DNA of 64,000 bases from Sulfuricystis multivorans (GTDB taxonomy: Bacteria; Pseudomonadota; Gammaproteobacteria; Burkholderiales; Rhodocyclaceae): positions 1,736,001 through 1,800,000 of the forward strand of contig NZ_AP018718.1 of assembly GCF_003966565.1 (NCBI RefSeq). Reading direction: 5' to 3'. The notes beneath the pieces are model-generated. The model searched no databases. It worked only from the letters and a program-made list of their open reading frames with translations, and was not told the origin of the DNA. Below, piece by piece: positions 63,693-64,000 of this stretch. Positions within the stretch are counted from its first letter, which is position 1, and each line of letters opens with the position of its first letter. The translations under genes were made by a program, and so were the position numbers.

Positions 63693-64000
63693 TTAGCGCA
63701 CCTGAGACAGCAGGCTGGCGCCCTCGGTGACCACGCGGTCGCCGTCATGCAGGCCGTCGATCACGGCCACGTTGGCCGCATCCAGCGGCTGGGTGCGCAC
63801 CTTGCGCGCGATGAAGCGCTCGGCTTCGGCATGCACCCAGACTGCCGTCTCGCCAGCGCCGACTTTTACCATGGCCTGCAGCGGCACGGCCTCGCCCTTG
63901 ATTCCCTGCGCGGTACGCACCACGACCTTGACCGGTTGTCCCACGGCGATGGAAGCATTCGGCTCGATGATGCGAAACAGCAGGGGCAGCGCCTGCTCGC
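63693..64000 (-). CDS. cusB: RND efflux membrane-fusion protein, C-terminal part (continues beyond window)
   Basis: The frame enters from base 64000. Visible residues ([20 protein letters not shown], then [20 protein letters not shown] and [18 protein letters not shown]) are the beta-barrel and membrane-proximal parts of CusB/CzcB adaptors. A 24-bp repeat copy encodes KVGAGETA where most relatives have a short variable turn. Confidence 0.9.
   Translation of the reverse strand, partial: EQALPLLFRIIEPNASIAVGQPVKVVVRTAQGIKGEAVPLQAMVKVGAGETAVWVHAEAERFIARKVRTQPLDAANVAVIDGLHDGDRVVTEGASLLSQVR
63843..63866. repeat. 24-bp dispersed repeat, copy 12 (inside cusB)
   Basis: Coding orientation AAAGTCGGCGCTGGC followed by GAGACGGCA, closest to the consensus; encodes KVGAGETA. 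Confidence 0.8.

Overview
The window looks like a chromosomal segment of a respiratory betaproteobacterium, most likely a Rhodocyclales relative. This rests on gene content only: GC-rich codon use, the rpsP-rimM-trmD-rplS and ccoNOQP-ccoG-fixH orders, a class I PHA synthase, FNR/DNR-type regulators, NosL-like proteins and a cytochrome b561/DHC/SHP operon. No rRNA, tRNA or CRISPR array was seen.

Layout. 1-7657 is housekeeping: the end of dxs, folE2 followed by a tandem array built from its own 3' end, the rplS-trmD-rimM-rpsP translation operon, prmC-prfA and hemA. 7832-15985 is a tightly overlapping nine-gene envelope/copper operon (secreted protein, FtsX/MacB-like ABC pair, multispanning protein with an HCPFC motif, TlpA-like lipoprotein, 63-aa CxxC/FCCxGC protein, glycine-zipper-like protein, HMA-like protein, P1B ATPase, DsbD_2/TauE-like protein). 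16118-22017 holds an OprC/NosA-like copper receptor, its TonB-ExbB-ExbD motor (interrupted by a VapBC pair and a MITE-like element) and a Sel1-repeat protein. 22065-26087 has a DNR-type regulator and a QseBC-like two-component system in line with cytochrome b561, DHC and SHP genes. 26488-27638 has two tandem NosL-like genes. 27613-31553 has an unknown gene, a methyltransferase, P-II, NadE and pyrophosphatase. 31601-37675 carries copZ, copA, a second DsbD_2 protein, hemN, fnr and a second Crp/Fnr regulator. 37647-43979 has an NnrS-like protein, DUF2249, hemerythrins, an NPD-family flavoprotein, phaC and UspA. 44066-52650 is the complete cbb3 oxidase locus. 52655-57366 has an SDR, a Phd/PIN pair, aroE, Uma2 genes and a porin. 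57635-64000 is a copper island (YHS, Met-rich, DUF411, His-rich protein, CusA, CusB) bounded in part by inverted IS-like ends.

How it fits together. Most accessory genes handle copper or low-oxygen/nitrogen-oxide respiration: copper uptake (OprC-like plus TonB/ExbBD), cytoplasmic export (three P1B ATPases), periplasmic efflux (Cus), insertion into cbb3 oxidase (CcoI, DsbD_2-like proteins) and NosL-like chaperones. FNR-type boxes, an additional TGCGAC-N5-GTCGCA palindrome and one CopR/CusR-like box mark several of these promoters.

The most unusual signals are (1) a 24-bp dispersed repeat with 12 copies, eight inside genes and each kept in a tolerated reading frame; (2) the folE2 3'-end array; (3) paired FNR and palindromic sites at an identical 40.5-bp spacing; and (4) three FNR boxes exactly 52 bp apart before ccoN.
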